DNA from: Lingula anatina | Lineage: Eukaryota > Brachiopoda > Lingulata > Lingulida > Lingulidae | DNA: 47,490 nt | NCBI RefSeq assembly: GCF_001039355.2 | Contig: NW_019773674.1 | Coordinates: 1 to 47,490, forward strand | Direction: 5' to 3' | Shown: positions 11,923 to 22,999 of the stretch, piece by piece | How positions within the stretch are numbered: position 1 is the first letter of the stretch | Layout of the letters: each line of letters starts with the position of its first letter | Made by a program: the position numbers and the translations under genes | Notes under the pieces: generated by a model | The model's input: the letters and a program-made list of their open reading frames with translations, nothing else | Told to the model about the DNA's origin: nothing | Databases searched by the model: none

Positions 11923-13258
11923 CTGCCAACATAAACCCTCCTTATGGGTTGATCAGCAAACCTAACATTACACTATAGATATAACTGGATATCATTTACC
12001 AATATAGCCTGATGTTTTGCTGACAAACAATTGTTCAGAATACCAAGTATGTGACACAGGTTGTTAATCATACATGATATGCCTAAAATAATGAACTAAA
12101 GCTGAAAATAGCTTAGCTGTTAATGTTGTCCATTTAACACAATCTGAGCCCTGAAAATGTGCCATTTTTGAGGCTGATAAGATGTTAAAATATTTGACCA
12201 TGTGTGTTAGCTGCAACTCTATTATCAAGCTTCAACATCATAGCCTGTAATGCTTGTCGGCAGACACACTGGTCATATTCTGAGTTGAGAATTTGCCAGA
12301 TCAGATAATATTGTAAAGATTTCAAATGTGACTATATTTTAATTCATAGAAATCTAGTGTGCAAATGTTTTGCCAGACCACAAACTTATCTTGAAGTGCA
12401 AAAACCATGGCTGATATTACAAAAACCCTCCATAATCGTAATGACAGTCTATGAATGCCCCCAACCATTTGAAACATATTTTTGGAACTGTTCATTGCTG
12501 AGCAAAGACAGTTACTCCATCTGTTATTGCCTCCGTTTATCTTGCCTGAACTATGACAGATATTTCTCTGATACAAGAAAAATAATTTCAAATATCACCT
12601 CTTCAACAACTGGTTTTTTGAAGTGATATGCTGATTGTCCTTCTAGAATGATTACATGCTTTAATTTCTAAGTCAATGAGGAAGACATTTCAGTGGAAAA
12701 ACTGATATTACTTCTTTCTTACAATTCAGAGTGGAAAGACCACCATCCACTGTACTTATATTTAAATAATTAGCACATTTTTAATGATTTTTGAAAAACA
12801 TTTTAATGTTAATTTATGCAAATGAGCAAAGCAAATAAAATAAGTAGCAAAAATCATATTTTATTTTCACCTCTACATGTTGTTTCTGGAATGTAACAGA
12901 AAAAATGGAATGTAACAGAAAAAATATTCAAAACACTTTTAGTAAGAGGAAAATTAATATTATTGGCTGGCTAGTTGTTATCATATCCTTATGTCATTAA
13001 ACATTTTCAAAAAGCAAGTATGTCAAGAGAAACTGTAACAAAGTCAAGTTAGGATAAGGACCGCTGACAATTAACTAGCTGTTAATATCATTCGATGTAG
13101 GAGAAGAATATCACAATAGACTGATATCAAATTGGTAACTTGCTTCTTAAAAGCAAGGAGATATGTTTCAAGGATTTTGTTCCATACGGCACTCATCAAT
13201 AAGTTTTTTAAAGGATTTTAAAAAGGATACAAAATTTGCAATGCAATTCATTGTAAGT
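11923..13258. other. Intergenic region between TRAP copies B and C
   Basis: From about 12618 onward the sequence is paralogous to 17845 onward, the 3' flank of copy D, so both belong to the duplicated block. A 19-bp direct repeat (ggaatgtaacagaaaaaat) occurs twice near 12888-12925. I see no coding gene. Short frames around 12322-12626 lack any recognisable domain. Confidence 0.5.
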
Positions 13259-13785
13259 TTACTTTCTTGGTTTCATGGAGTGACTGTATAAGTATGTGCC
13301 ATCCCCTTGAATAAAAGAGAGGGTCATGGTTTGAGTTGTTGCTTCATTGTATGCAAGTCCTCCTGACTTTAATTTATCAGCCCAGTGGTATTTCAGAGAG
13401 CCACTGGGAACTTTGCTGGCATGTGCCATGGAGGGATCCACAAAGTTACCTGATCCAATGACAAAATAATCCACAGACACATCTGACTGTTTGGCCTGTA
13501 GATGATGAAATTTATACAAATATGAAACTTGTGTAATTGAAAATTAAGAAGAAAATGTAGCCATTTTTCATTATTATGCAATTCACGTATAACAAAGAGT
13601 GCAATGGTTTGACAAAATAATACTAACAATAAAAAACCTAACCATACAACTTATGCTCTCACACCATCATGTGAGAAGTATGAAAAAAAAAGGCAAATGA
13701 AACACTGATACACTGTACATGTAACATGACAAGGTAGTGCAAAAAGGAAACTACTTCAAATTTTATCTAGAAGTGGTTTAGCAAC

Positions 13786-13962
13786 GTCTAGTTTTGGGAT
13801 GTTGCCACAATGGAACTGAATACTATTCCCCAGGACCTTTGGTAGTGACTGAGCCCCGGCAAAACAGGCACAGAAGACTTGGCACATACTAGGGTACTTG
13901 ATAGATTGAATCATCAGCAGTCACATCAGCTCAATTTGTTTTCTAGGTAGACATTGTCGTTC
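13786..13962. other. Intronic tract invariant between copies C and D
   Basis: This tract within intron 5 of pseudogene C matches 19183-19358 in intron 5 of gene D with a single one-base indel and no substitutions that I can find. The adjoining bases and the exons of C differ from D clearly (about nine changes in the 148-nt exon 5). It is GC-richer than the introns around it. It could be a recent gene-conversion tract or a functional intronic element, for example a non-coding RNA. Confidence 0.7.
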
Positions 13963-14316
13963 TAGTAAAAGAAAATTTACCAATCTCAAATGGCTCCAAA
14001 TGATAAAAACCAAGAACATTGTTCATAGAGTTTCCAATGAAGGAAGTGTTGATTGTATACATCCATACCTGTAGATTATGATCATGCCCAGAAAAGAAAG
14101 AGGTCACTTTGTACTTATACAACATTGGCATCAAGGTCTCTAAGAAACATGATGTTGGACCGTGTTCAGCAACAGATATCACAGGGAAATGCCCAGCAAC
14201 CAAGATGAAACTGGCACTACAAAAAGTAAAACAAAAGGTTATTAAATACATTTTGGTCATCTCCCTCTCTCTCACATTCAAAACATTTTGAAGGCCAATT
14301 ACTGAAAGGTTCCATC

Positions 14317-14537
14317 TAAGGGTGCATTCCCATGGTTTTTAGATCAATCTATCCCCATGGGGAGTCTCACTAGATTACTGTCAGATAATCCGGCCTAAAT
14401 ATCTGTCCCACCTACTACAAGCTGTAAGGGGGTAATTAACTTTCGTGCCCGCTCAGCTGACAGCTATTTAGCGTGAACCCCCAGTGAGTTAGGTCGATCT
14501 AGTTGGAACAATCTAATCTCTGGGAATGGGGTCTTAA
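14317..14537. mobile_element. MITE, 215 bp, PIF/Harbinger-like, inside intron 4 of copy C
   Basis: The element spans 14320-14534 with imperfect terminal inverted repeats (gggtgcattccca and the complement of tgggaatggggtct) and is flanked by TAA on both sides. Copy D has the empty site (ccatctaaaactgcc near 19707-19726), which shows the insertion directly. A 3-bp TWA target is typical of PIF/Harbinger. A related element lies at 38635-38860. Confidence 0.8.
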
Positions 14538-16194
14538 ACTGCCATTCATGCATTATTATTATTAATGTGTGTCCCCATTTATATCTATTAAAAATTGTTA
14601 TTAAAAAGTGTGACTATTACTCATTGTTTTCAAGCCACTGCCATTGCGTGTTTGCTGGGGTACATGTAGGTCCCCTAATTTGTTATCCTTGGTGTTTCCA
14701 CAGAGCTGAATATAGTGTCTAGCAACAAAATGCTCACTGTGGCATTAGAACCAGGGATAGTAAAATGAATGGGATAGTAATAGTTTGGGAAAATCCTGCA
14801 ATTAAAATAATAAATTATTATTAATTATATATGTATTTGATAATTGGATATTTGTACTGAACTTTGTTGCAAGAATACACAAAAGTTTCACCTAAAAAAG
14901 ACACAAACTTACTAATATGACCTTGTGATCTGTTGAAATTGACCAAATGACATGTAAAACTTGTACATCTTAAATGTGCTAGTTAAAATAGACAAGATCT
15001 TAAATAAATAATATCAAAGCCTACATAAATGACTGTTTTATTTAAGTTAAGCATACATCTTTTGTGCAGCACTCTAACTTACCATCTCTCTCTGACTTTT
15101 TGGAATACTCAATCTGTGCTGAAACATTTCACCTATGGTCATGGTTGCCTGCCACAAGGAACCATGGTGTCTGCAAGGCTTTGTCAGTGTAAACATTTTC
15201 AAATGTATCCTAAAAAAGATTTTAACCTTTAGCAAGTGGCCATAAGCAGCCTGGATAGGTATTGTTAGAAATTCAAAAGTGTGTGTGTGTAACTGTAGTT
15301 GCAATTCTTGTGACATTTGATAATTATAAAGTAATTTTGTTTGAGTGATATTCTAGCCATATATACTCATTTGATGCCAACTTTGGACTCGGGCAATAAG
15401 GTCATGCATATGGAGACAATGATAAAACCATGAAGGTGCAAACTGAGATTTAAAGGCTCCATTCACTTTACAATGGTTTTGTCATTTAAAAAAATGTTTT
15501 CCTTTATATGACATAAATTTTGAGTCCATATTTACTTAAGCTAGTAACATTGACCTTCTCTAAAGTATGACAGGTGCAATGTTTGCCAAGTTTGATAAGT
15601 AAACTGTTATCTACTAGCTCATATCTAACTTCATGGCAAGTATTCATAAAAATCTGAAGCAAGAAATAATACAGTATTAGGCTCATGGTATTTTGCTGAG
15701 GTTGCAAAACTAGATTTCTTGTGTTATTCAGTAAAATCTACACAATGCATTATGCATTGAGAATTATATATATGTATGAATCTAGACTTTAATATAAATA
15801 CAACTTATATGTAATTAGCTAAAAGAAAAATAGGCCAAAACCAATGCATTGTACAGTATACATTAGCAAGAAATTCATGCCTTAGCACTCCTTTGGACAG
15901 CTGATTCAAAAAATGGTTTTCATTCTACACACTTTGAGGCCTTTGATTAAATGTGATAGGACAGCGTATACATACAGCTCAAAATCTTCAATAGGAGTAG
16001 TGATACATGAAATTCATGATAAGTATACATGTATGATAAAGTTTATTTGGTTCAAAAGTGAGTCACTGTAGAAGCGTTTTGTTCCCACATACTTGAATGA
16101 AGTCAAAAGTAAAAGATGTGTTGGCACTTCATTAGGTGCGTGTGAGAGTTTCCGTCCAGAGTTTCTCAGGCGAAAGTGAAAAAGATACAGGTGA

Positions 16195-16376
16195 AAGATT
16201 CTTATTGTTTAATTTGTTATAAATTTGATAAATTTGCTCATGTCCTCCACCAGTTATCAAGCAATGTCGGTGTCAATGAAGAACTCAACTGCAGTCTTCA
16301 GTTCCAAATCAAAAGGTGTCTTTATTCAATTTCAATGAGATATTTATAACAAATTGCCAGTCAAAATAACAATCTT
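16195..16376. repeat. Fold-back repeat in intron 2 of copy C
   Basis: The left arm around 16195-16224 (aagattcttattg, aatttgttataaat) is the imperfect complement of the right arm around 16342-16376 (atttataacaaatt, aataacaatctt). The stretch of roughly 380 bases between about 16032 and 16410 is absent from the matching intron of copy D, so it is probably an insertion. Confidence 0.5.
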
Positions 16377-16560
16377 TCTCATTTTTTTTTTCTTTTTTTT
16401 ATCGTCCACGCACTAGTACCTTGCATCAGGTATCATCCACATCTTTAACACCATCAAAGTAAAAGTTATCACCCAGTGCTAGTGTAAACTTGATTTGGTA
16501 CTTGGCTGCTGTCTGCCCCATGGCATGAGCTACAGGGAATGTACGCACAGACAGAAAACT

Positions 16561-16760
16561 GTAGTGGCTGGCTGGGTTTTGCCTGGGCTCGGTAGCTCAG
16601 TTGGGAGAGCCGTCACACAGTTTGTGAGGGTCCCGGTTTCTAATCTCGGTCAAACCAGGTGTTATCTCCCCCAAAATTGCCACAAATGTGGCAGGGCTGT
16701 TGGACTCATGTCTTTTGGCACTTGTGGGAGAAATGTACCCCTGCGAAAATTTGTCTCATT
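16561..16760 (+). mobile_element. tRNA-derived SINE-like element 1
   Basis: A tRNA-like head carries an RNA polymerase III A box (TAGCTCAGTTGG, 16593-16604) and a degenerate B box (GGTTTCTAATC, 16635-16645). It is followed by non-tRNA sequence. It starts near the break in exon 2 of copy C (16535). The outer limits are approximate. Confidence 0.65.
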
Positions 16761-16977
16761 TAACGTTCACTTACGGTTTTCAATCTATTCTAGAAAATTT
16801 GGTGTATTTCTTCACAGTACTAATGTTGTTCTGTAATGAAAGTAACATTTTGAGAAATGTTTTTGGGAAGTCCTTCAGAATGTCCTAGAATAGATAAAGG
16901 ACATTTTTCATTAAAAGAAAAAAAAAACATTGTTTGATTGAGAACCCTAAGTGAGTGTTAAATAAGATTTCCGCAGG

Positions 16978-17160
16978 GGTAGTGGCTGGCCTGGATTGGC
17001 CTGGTAGCTCAGTTGGGAGATCAGTTGCATGGTTTGCAAGAGTCCCGGGTTCAAATCCCAGTCGAATCCCAGGTGTTTTCTCCCCTCCCTCCCCTCCAAA
17101 TCACTACAAAACTATGAATTGTGGGAGTGTTACTAATGAGGCCACTGGTAGTACTAGTAG
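16978..17160 (+). mobile_element. tRNA-derived SINE-like element 2
   Basis: It belongs to the same family as the element about 410 bases upstream and shares the gtagtggctgg lead and the tRNA-like head. The A box is TAGCTCAGTTGG (17005-17016) and the B box is near-consensus GGTTCAAATCC (17048-17058). Because related sequence extends on both sides of the tRNA-like part, I call it a SINE rather than a tRNA gene. Confidence 0.65.
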
Positions 17161-17293
17161 ATATCAGTCTGTAGTCTTAATTAAACGAGCACTTCACTGC
17201 CAAATGAACAGTTGGCAAAAACAAAAGGCCCAGGTGGGGTAGATTGACTGCTGTTCATGCATGCTGCAAAGGCAAAGCCCCTATTGCCCCTGA

Positions 17294-17776
17294 AATATTG
17301 AAGCTCTTTTGTACTACTAATGATATGAAAGAAACGATTACTTGTTGTTTATGAGATTTTCTTTAAGCCAATTCCATTAGGCATTTGCTACTTTAATATC
17401 TGCTGGCCCTTGAGGTTGGTCCCCTGCAAAGTCATGCTTGGTGTTTCCACAGAGCTGAATAGTGTCCAGTATCAAGATGCTCACTGTGGCTTGGGAGCCA
17501 GGGATAATAAATTGAAGGGGATAGTAAAAGTGTGGGAAAATTGGCACAATCAAATGCCTGCCTAAAAGTGATAATTTGAAAATCTACATGTGTTACTTTG
17601 ATCAAATCATTGCATGTTTTGACTGAAACTGTTCAAGTATAGAAGGAACATACATTTACAACCAAGTAAAAGCAAGTTCAAGATGTTAAAGATGTAACTC
17701 AAAATAATTTGTAAAATAATTAATATAAATATTAAAAAAATATTATTAAAATATACTTTTATTATATTTTAAGACA
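17294..17776 (-). pseudogene. Stranded relic of TRAP copy B exon 4 and flanking introns
   Basis: This piece is paralogous to about 10366-10860 in copy B. The exon 4 relic spans about 17342-17538. It has a TAA stop at 17377-17379 where B has CAA, and a deletion removes the splice acceptor and first bases of the exon. No other exon accompanies it. After a filler of about 70 bases (17777-17844) the sequence jumps to the block matching 12618 onward. This marks a recombination scar of the tandem duplication. Confidence 0.88.
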
Positions 17777-17844
17777 GAGGACGGCAGCCATTTTTAACCA
17801 CCGGACAATGCTATCCAGCCTTGATGAAACTGGGCCCTGGTGTT

Positions 17845-18626
17845 GTGAAGTGATATGCCGATTGTACTTGTAGATTGATTTCATGCTTTAAAAATAATTT
17901 CTCAGTCAATGAGAAAGATATTTCAGTGGAAAAACTGATATTACTTACAATCCAGAGAGAGAGAGAGACCACCATCCACCATACTTAATTTCAAGTATTT
18001 GCACATTTTTATGATTTTTTTAAACACCAATACTTAATTTATGTAAATAAGCAAAGCAGATAAAAGAAGTTGCAAAAATCATATTTTATTTTCACCACTA
18101 TATTTGTTATTTCTTAATGGGACATCACAGAAAAAAATATTCAAAACACTTTTAGTAATAGGCACATTAATATTATTGATGCTTATGAGTAATTCAGCAA
18201 TTAAATCTCCTTATAAAATTAATAGAATAATACAATCATTATGTATAGAAATAAAAATAGGCTGACTAGTTCTTATCATATGAAAATAAACATATTTAAT
18301 GTATTGGTGCTGATATTTTGAACTTAAAATTTTCATTTATGTTAATAAACATTTTTTACAGTATGTATGTCAAGAGAAACTGTAACAAAGTCCAGTTAGG
18401 ATAAGGATTGCTGACAATTAACTAGCTGTTAATCTCAAGTGGCATTCGATGTAGGGGAAGGATATCACAATAGACTGATTGTAAACTTGCTTCTTAAAAG
18501 CAAGGAGATAATTTTAAGGATACTGTTCTATATTGGCACTCATCAGTAAATTTTTTAAAGGATTTTATAAAAGGATACAATAATATTTGGAATACAATAA
18601 TATTTGCAATGGATTTCCTTGTAAGT
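17845..18626. other. 3' flank of TRAP copy D, paralogous to the flank of copy C
   Basis: It aligns with 12618-13258 with many small indels and contains no coding gene. It marks the left edge of the copy-D duplication block. Confidence 0.6.
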
Positions 18627-21600
18627 TTACTTTCTTGGTTTCATGGAGTGACTGTATAAGTATGTACCATCCCCTTGAATAAATGAGAGGGTCATGGTTT
18701 GAGGGGTTGCTTCAATGTATGCAAATCCTCCAGGTTTCAATATATTAGCCCAGTGGTATTTCAGAGAGCCACTGGGAACTTTGCTGACATGCGCCGTGGA
18801 GGGATCCACAAAGTTACCTGATCCAATGACAAAATAATCCACAGACACATTTGACTGGTTGACCTGTAGATGCTGAAATGGACATTTATATAAATATCTG
18901 TAATTGAAAATTAAGAAGAAAATGTAACTATGTAAACATTACATAAGAGTGCTATTCACATATAAAAAAGAATGGAAATTGGTTTGACAAAGTAGTTCAC
19001 ACAATGGACACTCTAACCACACAACTAATACTGGCAAACTTAATCAAACTGAAATCATTCTTTTCTCCCCATCATGTGAGAGGTGTTAAAAAAAAGGCTA
19101 ATCCAACACTGATACATGTAACATGACAAGGAAGTGCAAAAAGGAAACTACTTCAAATTTTATCTAGAAGTGGTATAACAATGTCTAGTTTTGGGATGTT
19201 GCCACAATGGAACTGAATACTATTCCCCAGGACCTTTGGTAGTGACTGAGCCCGGCAAAACAGGCACAGAAGACTTGGCACATACTAGGGTACTTGATAG
19301 ATTGAATCATCAGCAGTCACATCAGCTCAATTTGTTTTCTAGGTAGACATTGTCGTTCCAGTAAAAGACAATTTACCAATCTCAAATGGCTTCAAATGAT
19401 AAAAACCGAAAACATTGTTCATAAAGTTTCCACCTGAGGAAGTGTTAATTGTTTAAATCCATACCTGTAGATTATGATCATGCCCAGAAAAGAAAGAGGT
19501 CACTTTGTACTTGTACAACATTGGCATCAAGGTCTCTACTAGACATGATGTTGGACCATGTTCAGCAATAGATATCACAGGGTAATGCCCAGCAACTATG
19601 ATGAAACTGGCACTACAAAAAATAAAACAAGCAATTATTAAATACATTTTTGTAATCTCTCTCTTTCTTATATTCAAAACAAACTGAAGGCCCATTGCTG
19701 AAACTTTCCATCTAAAACTGCCATTTATGTATTTTTGATATTTATGCATGTTCCCATAAAATGCTGCACCATTAAAAAATTCTTATAAAAAATGTGATTA
19801 TTACTTATTGTTTTCAAGGCTGCTTTCAAGCCACTGCCACTGTGTGTTGGCCTTCTCTATATCTTTTGGCCCCTGGGGTTGGTCCCCTAATTTGTCATGT
19901 ATGGTGTTTCCACAGAGCTGAATAGTGTCCAGCATCAAAATGCTCACTGTGGCATTAGAACCAGGGATAGTAAAATGAAGGGGATAGTAATAGTTTGGGA
20001 AATTCCTGCAATTAAATGATAAATTATTATAAATTATAAATGTATTTGATAACTGGACATTTGCACTAAACTGTTGCAAGTATACATAAAAGTTTCATGT
20101 AAAAAAGACACAAAGCCTGCATAAATGACCGTTTTATTAAGGTTAAGCATTCATCTTTTATGCAGCACTCTAACTTACCATCTCTTTGACTTATTGGAAT
20201 ACTCAATCTGTGCTGAAACATTTCCCCTATGGTCATGGTTGCCTGCCACAAGGAACCATGGTGTCTGCAAGGCTTTGTCAGTGTAAACATTTTCAAATGT
20301 ATCCTAAATAAAGATTTTAACCTTTAGCAAGTGGCCATAAGTGGACAGGTATTGTTAGAAATTCAAATGTGTATGTGTGTAACCGTAGTTGCAATTCTTG
20401 TGACATTTGATAAAGTAATTTTGTATGAACAATATTTTAGCCATATATGCTCATGTGATGCCAAGTTTGGACTCAGACAATAAGGCCATGCCCAAGGAGA
20501 CAATGATAAAACCATGCTAACAAAGGTGCAAACTGAGATTTAAAGGCTCCATTCACTTTACAATGGTTTTGTCATTAAAAAAAAGTTTTCCTTTATATGA
20601 TATAAATTTTGAGTCCATATTTTCTTAAGCTATGAATATTGCCCTTCTCTAAAGTATGACAGGTGCAATGTTTGCCAAGTTTGATAAGTAAACTGTAATC
20701 TACTCATATCTAACTTCATGGCAAATATTCATAAAAATCTAAAGCAACAAATATATACAGTGCTTGGCTGTTGGTATTTTGCTGAGGTTGCAAAACTAGG
20801 TTTTTGTTGCTTTACTTAGTACAATTTACATGCTGCTTTATGCCTTTAAAATTATATATGCACATATGTATGAATCTAGACTTAGATATTTATATATAAA
20901 TAGAACTTAAATGTAAGTGGCTAAAAGAAAATAGGCCATAACCAATGCATTGTACAGAATACATTAGCTCAAAATTCATGCCTTAGCACTTTAATTTCAT
21001 TTAATTTGATCTCAAAAACAGGCCTACCCAACTACCAGACTTGGCACCGAATGATCCTGAATTCACCGGTAGATCAGACCACACTACCCGTTTTCAAGGT
21101 GTGTGTCAGATCGCATTACACAGTATCATACCCTGAACAAATTTTGAGTGGTGATGCAATACTTTTCAACCCCACTGAGAATCGTCACTATCACATCACG
21201 TACTAGGCAAGAGCGGTGTCGCGTCTGATACTGTGAAATGCGTACTAACACACATCTCGAAATCGGGTAGTGTGGTCCGATTTACCGGTGAATTCTGGAT
21301 CATTCAGTGCCGAGTCTGGTAGTTGGGTAGGCCTGAAAAACAAATTCTTAATTTATCTATTGTATTACTTTTACTCTGTATATTATCAAACTTGTCCCAA
21401 ATGGAAAATGATTTCCGATTTTTAAAATTGGCTTAATAAAGTCTTATCTTATCTTATCTCATCTTATCCTATAGGTAATTTTGATATGTATACTATGCTA
21501 ATGCATGAAACCAAAGGCCTCAAAAAGTGTAAATCAAAAACCAGTTTACATGGGAGCTCTCAAATTTTTATCTTACATCTCTCTCATCTTTTTAACTCAT

Positions 21601-22805
21601 GCACTCCTGTAAAGCCAACCAGTTTTGCTATAGACAGAGCCATGAGTAAGAGTCATCTGCTTGATTACCAGTTAGGCCACTGTGAAATTAAGCACCCAGA
21701 AAAAATAAAACCAGACTTCTTCAAATAATGATAATGATGTAATATTTTTCCTGCCAGAAAACAACCTACTGTACTATTACTAATGTAAAGAATAGTAGTT
21801 GCATAAACACTGTGATTATTTGTGTTTGTTTCCTGGTGGGGAAAGATTTCAAACAGATTTCTTGCAGAGGAATCTGATTGTTTGTTGCGGCCGGCCATTC
21901 TCTCCTCGAGAGCTTATAAATGATTTGACAGAAACCTTACTGGTAGACAGGCAGACGAATCTTGCTCTGTCAATGGGAAAACTGGTTGGCTTTCCAGGAA
22001 TGTGCAAGTTGAGGAGATGACAGGAAAGATAAAGATTTGAAAACTCCTGCACCACGGCTGGTGCAGAAACCAGTTTTCATTTTACACTTTCTGAGTCCTT
22101 ATTTTAATTGAGTTAGTACAGTGTACATACAGCTCAAAATCGTCAATACTGGAGTGCTAACGCATGAAATTCATGCTAAGTATACAATAACAGTACTTAT
22201 ATACATGTATGTGCTAGTACCTTGAATCTGGTATCATCCACATCTTTAACACCATCAAAGTAAAAGTTATCACCCAGTGCTAGGGTAAACTTGGTTTGGT
22301 ACTTGGCTGCTGTCTTCCCCATGGCATGAGCTACAGAAGTCTCTATATGTGTGGTGTATGGCTTGGAGGGGAGACCTCCCCAGTCACCCACAGCCAAAAA
22401 TCTTAAGCTACTATCTGATGCCCATCCAACTGAATTAAAACATAAGCAAATTTTAAATAAATGATTTAACTGATTTGGTGACAAAATGGCAAACAAAATG
22501 AGAAAGGATTGATGGTTATCAACTTAATCAAGACTATTTAAATTATAAAAAAATATTTATTTAGTTTATATTCTTGAATTTAAAGCTGTCTATTAAAGAA
22601 ATCATCACGTTGACAGGATTTAGATTTCAATTCGCTCAGTTTAGATTTAAAAAGGGATCGAATTCCAGCACGCGTTGCTTAAGTCCCCCCCCCCCTCCCA
22701 GTATTATAATTCCGTTCTATCTTTGGATTTGAATCAATCCGCCAGAATCACGTCCTTACCTGCAAACACGCAGTTTAACACAAACACCACACATTTGAAA
22801 AACAT
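18627..22805 (-). CDS. ACP5: Tartrate-resistant acid phosphatase type 5, copy D (324 aa)
   Basis: Minus-strand exons in transcript order are 22760-22805, 22221-22429, 20179-20303, 19805-20005, 19465-19612 and 18627-18872 (975 nt). All junctions are GT/AG with the phases of copies A and B. The signal peptide is [16 protein letters not shown]. Ligands are D31 (GDWGG), D69 and Y72 (GDNFYF), N107/H108 (GNHDH), H203 (AGHYPV) and H238/H240 (GHDHNLQ), so it should be an active secreted or lysosomal purple acid phosphatase. Intron 2 is long because about 1.1 kb of inserted repeats (roughly 20990-22065) is absent from copy C. Unlike A and B it has no TATATAAA box; its upstream sequence carries E-box and CRE-like sites. 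It is the parent or nearest sister of pseudogene C and lies head-to-head with a possible plus-strand exon at 23080. Confidence 0.95.
19183..19358. other. Intronic tract in gene D, invariant with copy C
   Basis: This is the partner of 13786-13962, in intron 5 of gene D. On the minus (transcribed) strand it includes gctgatgattc, loosely like a snoRNA C box, but I cannot find a convincing D box or a clean H/ACA fold by eye. Confidence 0.6.
21014..21340. mobile_element. MITE, 317 bp, with terminal inverted repeats longer than 100 bp
   Basis: The element spans 21019-21335. The left end CAGGCCTACCCAACTACCAG and the complement of the right end agree over more than 100 bases with a few mismatches, leaving a short unique centre. 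AAAAA flanks both sides and may be a 5-bp target duplication. It lies in intron 2 of TRAP copy D and is absent from copy C. Confidence 0.8.
21340..21470 (+). mobile_element. Possible non-LTR retrotransposon 3' tail
   Basis: An AATAAAG-like end is followed by a short array of the pentamer TCTTA (gtcttatcttatcttatc, about 21440-21470). Many LINEs and SINEs end in such short tandem tails. No reverse-transcriptase coding sequence is attached, so this is tentative. Confidence 0.35.
21603..22010. repeat. Imperfect inverted repeat, arms about 90-100 bp
   Basis: gccaaccagtttt with a nearby gacagagc at 21613-21640 is mirrored by gctctgtcaatgggaaaact and ggttggc at 21964-21993. Similarity continues through the taccagt segments on both sides. 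It probably is another fold-back or MITE-type insertion in intron 2 of copy D. Confidence 0.5.
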
Positions 22806-22960
22806 TTTCTTCCGATTGAGGAAATGAATCAAGCTGCTACTCAGCAAACATCCACCCTAAAACTTAATAAGTTACTTAATCACTTGAAGTTGAAAACTGG
22901 CTCTTATTCCACTTAGATAAAACTGGGTCAGCTCAGGTAAACTTGTAATCACCACCATTT

Positions 22961-22987
22961 TGACGCCTACGTCACTAGTCATGTGAC
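22961..22987. promoter_or_regulatory. CRE-like pair and M-box/E-box between TRAP-D and plus-strand exon
   Basis: tgacgcctacgtcac (22961-22975) contains two CRE half sites in inverted arrangement. GTCATGTGAC (22978-22987) is a perfect palindromic M-box type E-box, the kind bound by MITF/TFE factors, which are known activators of TRAP in vertebrate osteoclasts. The sites lie about 155-180 bases before the TRAP-D start codon and just before a possible plus-strand first exon. Function is inferred. Confidence 0.5.
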
Positions 22988-22999
22988 AATGACGAATAA

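Larger units (their letters stand above)
13259..16535 (-). pseudogene. Tartrate-resistant acid phosphatase copy C, broken and 5'-truncated
   Basis: It is clearly paralogous to copy D, exon by exon, but decayed. Exon 2 survives only as 16420-16535 and has an in-frame TGA at 16426-16428. Exon 3 (15083-15209) has TGA at 15129-15131 directly after the catalytic GNHDH stretch and is 127 nt instead of 125. Exon 4 (14621-14795) is 175 nt instead of 201, with frameshifts including a 2-nt insertion after LLLDTI. Exon 5 (14069-14216) is intact. The acceptor of exon 6 (13259-13504) reads AT instead of AG at 13505-13506, although CTACAG nine bases further in could serve as an in-frame acceptor. Exon 1 and the promoter are missing, replaced by SINE-like sequence. 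Exons 5 and 6 remain open, so loss of function is recent or recombination keeps them similar to D. Confidence 0.93.

Noticed and set aside
13259-13519. Copy C exons 5 and 6 as evidence of a functional gene
   Set aside because: These exons stay open, but exons 2-4 carry stops and frameshifts and the promoter and signal exon are missing.
16593-16660. tRNA gene
   Set aside because: The A and B boxes are present, but the B box is degenerate, the stems are imperfect, and related sequence continues on both sides in a second copy at 16978, which fits a SINE better.
17005-17070. Second tRNA gene
   Set aside because: Boxes are good, but it shares non-tRNA flanks with the upstream element; I could not fold a full cloverleaf by eye.
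21006-21206. Open frame within the 317-bp MITE
   Set aside because: It lies inside a palindromic non-autonomous element and has no protein-like features.
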